The notes under the pieces are model-generated. The model had not been told where the DNA came from, did not search any database, and saw only the letters and a list, made by a program, of their open reading frames with translations. Positions 4,812-5,551 of a stretch of DNA of 5,551 nt are shown in pieces (the first letter of the stretch is position 1; every line of letters begins with the position of its first letter). The stretch is from Acetobacteraceae bacterium. Lineage in GTDB: Bacteria > Pseudomonadota > Alphaproteobacteria > Acetobacterales > Acetobacteraceae. A program made the translations under genes and the position numbers. The stretch is from positions 1-5,551 of the forward strand of contig JASHVB010000843.1 of assembly GCA_030039695.1 (NCBI GenBank), in the 5' to 3' direction.

Positions 4812-5551
4812 CGTTTCCCCCTCACCCGCGCCTTGCGGATCAGCCCTTCGTACTGGTGTGCCAGCAGATGTGACTGGATCTGCGTGACCGTGTCCATGGT
4901 AACCGAGACCACGATCAGGATCGAGGTGCCACCGAAATAAAACGGCAGGTTGTAATCGGTGATCAGCACCTGCGGGAGCAGGCAGACCGCGACAAGATAA
5001 AGGCCACCAACCGTGGTGAGACGGGTCAGCACCTTGTCGAAATACTCCGCCGTGGCGCTGCCGGGGCGGATGCCAGGAATGAAGCCGCCGTATTTCTTCA
5101 GATTGTCAGCGGTCTCCTCCGGATTGAACACAACGGCCGTGTAGAAATACGAGAAGAAGATGATCATTCCCGCATACAGCAGCATGTAGAGCGGCGTACC
5201 CTGGCCGAGCCAGGTGGAAATGGTCTGAACCCAGGCCGGCCCAGCACCGCCCGAGAACCCGGCGATTGTCGCGGGAATCAGCAGCAGCGAGCTGGCGAAG
5301 ATCGGCGGGATCACGCCTGGCGTGTTGATCTTCAGCGGCATGTGCGTCGCGTCGCCGCCGAACATACGGTTGCCGACCTGGCGCTTGGGGTACTGCACGT
5401 GGATGCGCCGCTGTGCGCGCTCGATGAACACGATGAAGGTGATCGTGGCCACCGCGAGCACCAGGAACGCCAGGATGAAGAACGGCGAGAGCGCACCGGT
5501 GCGGCCAAGATCCAGCAATGACGCCAGCGCGTTCGGCATATTGGCGACGAT
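4808..5551 (-). CDS. secY: Preprotein translocase subunit SecY, C-terminal part (cut by window edge)
   Basis: SecY is the channel of the SecYEG translocon in the inner membrane. The last 247 residues are present; the frame is open to the window edge and begins IVANMPNAL, so the ATG at 5539 is internal. About five membrane segments remain, corresponding to TM6-TM10: [76 protein letters not shown], and [17 protein letters not shown]. Between the first two lies the cytoplasmic loop with [16 protein letters not shown]. The next cytoplasmic loop has [19 protein letters not shown] and [10 protein letters not shown], which contact SecA and the ribosome. The C-terminus [16 protein letters not shown] is typical. 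Its TGA overlaps the adk start. Confidence 0.98.
   Translation of the reverse strand: MVANMPNALASLLDLGRTGALSPFFILAFLVLAVATITFIVFIERAQRRIHVQYPKRQVGNRMFGGDATHMPLKINTPGVIPPIFASSLLLIPATIAGFSGGAGPAWVQTISTWLGQGTPLYMLLYAGMIIFFSYFYTAVVFNPEETADNLKKYGGFIPGIRPGSATAEYFDKVLTRLTTVGGLYLVAVCLLPQVLITDYNLPFYFGGTSILIVVSVTMDTVTQIQSHLLAHQYEGLIRKARVRGKR

Noticed and set aside
1..5551. CRISPR array, tRNA or rRNA genes, insertion sequence ends, or a defence system
   Set aside because: No regularly spaced direct repeats, tRNA-like cloverleaf, transposase or defence-type protein was seen on reading both strands.

Overview
This is a GC-rich window from a bacterial chromosome. The gene order secY-adk-rpsM-rpsK-rpoA-rplQ, with no rpsD or rpmJ inserted, and the protein sequences point to an alphaproteobacterium. 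Rhodospirillales, probably Acetobacteraceae or a relative, is the best guess from the feel of RpoA, UbiA and Adk; no database search was done.

Right and centre (about 5551 down to 912, minus strand): the distal end of the S10-spc-alpha ribosomal supercluster. It holds the C-terminal half of SecY (cut by the window edge), Adk (TTG start overlapping the secY stop), then 769 bases with no intact gene, then rpsM (GTG start), rpsK, rpoA and rplQ. The products are the translocon channel, the adenylate-balancing kinase, two 30S proteins (S13, S11), the RNA polymerase alpha subunit and the 50S protein L17. The rpsM-to-rplQ block appears to have its own promoter just upstream of rpsM. Its leader and two of its spacers carry GC-rich hairpins.

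The 769-base adk-rpsM gap (3386-4154) is the least ordinary part. Its middle (about 4052-3870, minus strand) reads like a decayed C-terminal piece of a SPINDLY/OGT-type (GT41) glycosyltransferase with an in-frame stop. A 12-bp hairpin and the candidate rpsM promoter lie between that piece and rpsM.

Left (1-911): a small plus-strand EthD-family gene (526-837) converges on rplQ. At the extreme left, the first 79 codons of a minus-strand ubiA (4-hydroxybenzoate polyprenyltransferase, ubiquinone synthesis) run off the edge. The 287-base divergent spacer between ubiA and the EthD gene contains a long imperfect palindrome resembling a dispersed repeat.

Overall this is a conserved housekeeping locus. 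I do not see a new defence, mobile or biosynthetic system. The observations worth checking are the gene remnant, the internal promoter and leader, and the palindromes.
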